DNA of 64,000 bases from the NCBI RefSeq assembly GCF_000427905.1, contig NZ_ATYX01000005.1:124001-188000 (forward strand), read 5' to 3'. A program made the translations under genes and the position numbers. Positions 63,981 through 64,000 of this stretch are shown one piece after another. The notes under the pieces are model-generated. The model ran no database searches. It worked only from the letters and a program-made list of their open reading frames with translations, and was not told where the DNA came from. The stretch is from Thermocrispum agreste DSM 44070 (GTDB lineage Bacteria > Actinomycetota > Actinomycetes > Mycobacteriales > Pseudonocardiaceae). Every line of letters starts with the position of its first letter. The first letter of the stretch is position 1.

Positions 63981-64000
63981 CCCGCCCGCCGGGCGCACCG

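Overview
The window is chromosomal DNA of a very GC-rich actinomycete. It carries a complete Pup-proteasome system (pafA, prcA, prcB, pup, dop and the Mpa/ARC ATPase), the transcriptional activator pair pafBC, a Tat translocase, an Eis-type acetyltransferase, a mycothiol-type DinB protein and an LCP cell-wall ligase. From general resemblance I infer a Pseudonocardiaceae-like organism, without certainty. The order helY - tatC - tatA - pafC - pafB ... pafA ... prcA - prcB - pup - dop ... mpa ... trmI - recB-like ... hisG - hisE follows the Mycobacterium tuberculosis segment Rv2092c to Rv2122c. No IS element, prophage, CRISPR array, rRNA or tRNA was recognised.

Layout. 0-7 kb: an SGNH hydrolase, an Lrp/AsnC regulator coupled to an M24 peptidase, a 5'-3' exonuclease, and an Eis-type acetyltransferase flanked by two DUF4333 envelope proteins. 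7-16.5 kb: helY, tatC, tatA, a DrrAB-like ABC exporter with a palindromic promoter, a PPOX-fold protein, then pafC-pafB. 16.7-41.2 kb: a large cell-envelope glycan cluster. 41.2-48.2 kb: pafA, a PAP2-DAGK fusion, a DinB-like protein, prcA, prcB, pup, dop. 48.3-51.1 kb: a GntR/HutC regulator and a secreted GH18 chitinase. 51.9-56 kb: Mpa/ARC and two P/G/Q-rich single-pass membrane proteins. 56-64 kb: trmI, an M50 protease, a RecB-like nuclease, an orphan ParA, an O-methyltransferase, hisG-hisE, a HAD phosphatase and a thioesterase.

The glycan cluster is the main accessory element. It separates pafBC from pafA, which are adjacent in M. tuberculosis. It encodes a UDP-GlcNAc 2-epimerase plus a UDP-ManNAc dehydrogenase (UDP-ManNAcA), a UDP-glucose dehydrogenase (UDP-GlcA), eight glycosyltransferases of several families, a membrane acyltransferase-SGNH fusion, two methyltransferases, a Wzm/Wzt-type ABC exporter and an LCP ligase. 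Together these predict synthesis, decoration, export and wall attachment of an acidic, teichuronic-acid-like polymer. The enzymes include paralogous pairs with extra N-terminal modules, and two glycosyltransferases share a C-terminal tail motif.

Two genome-wide habits stand out. First, several gene 3' ends (tatC, trmI, the gene ending at 55930, and the convergent pair at 1505/1563) lie inside short degenerate tandem or direct repeats that copy the end of the gene, often including the stop codon. Second, at least eleven genes have a TANNNT hexamer 6-8 nt before the start codon and no usable Shine-Dalgarno sequence, which suggests leaderless transcription, including of pafB, pafA, dop and wecC.
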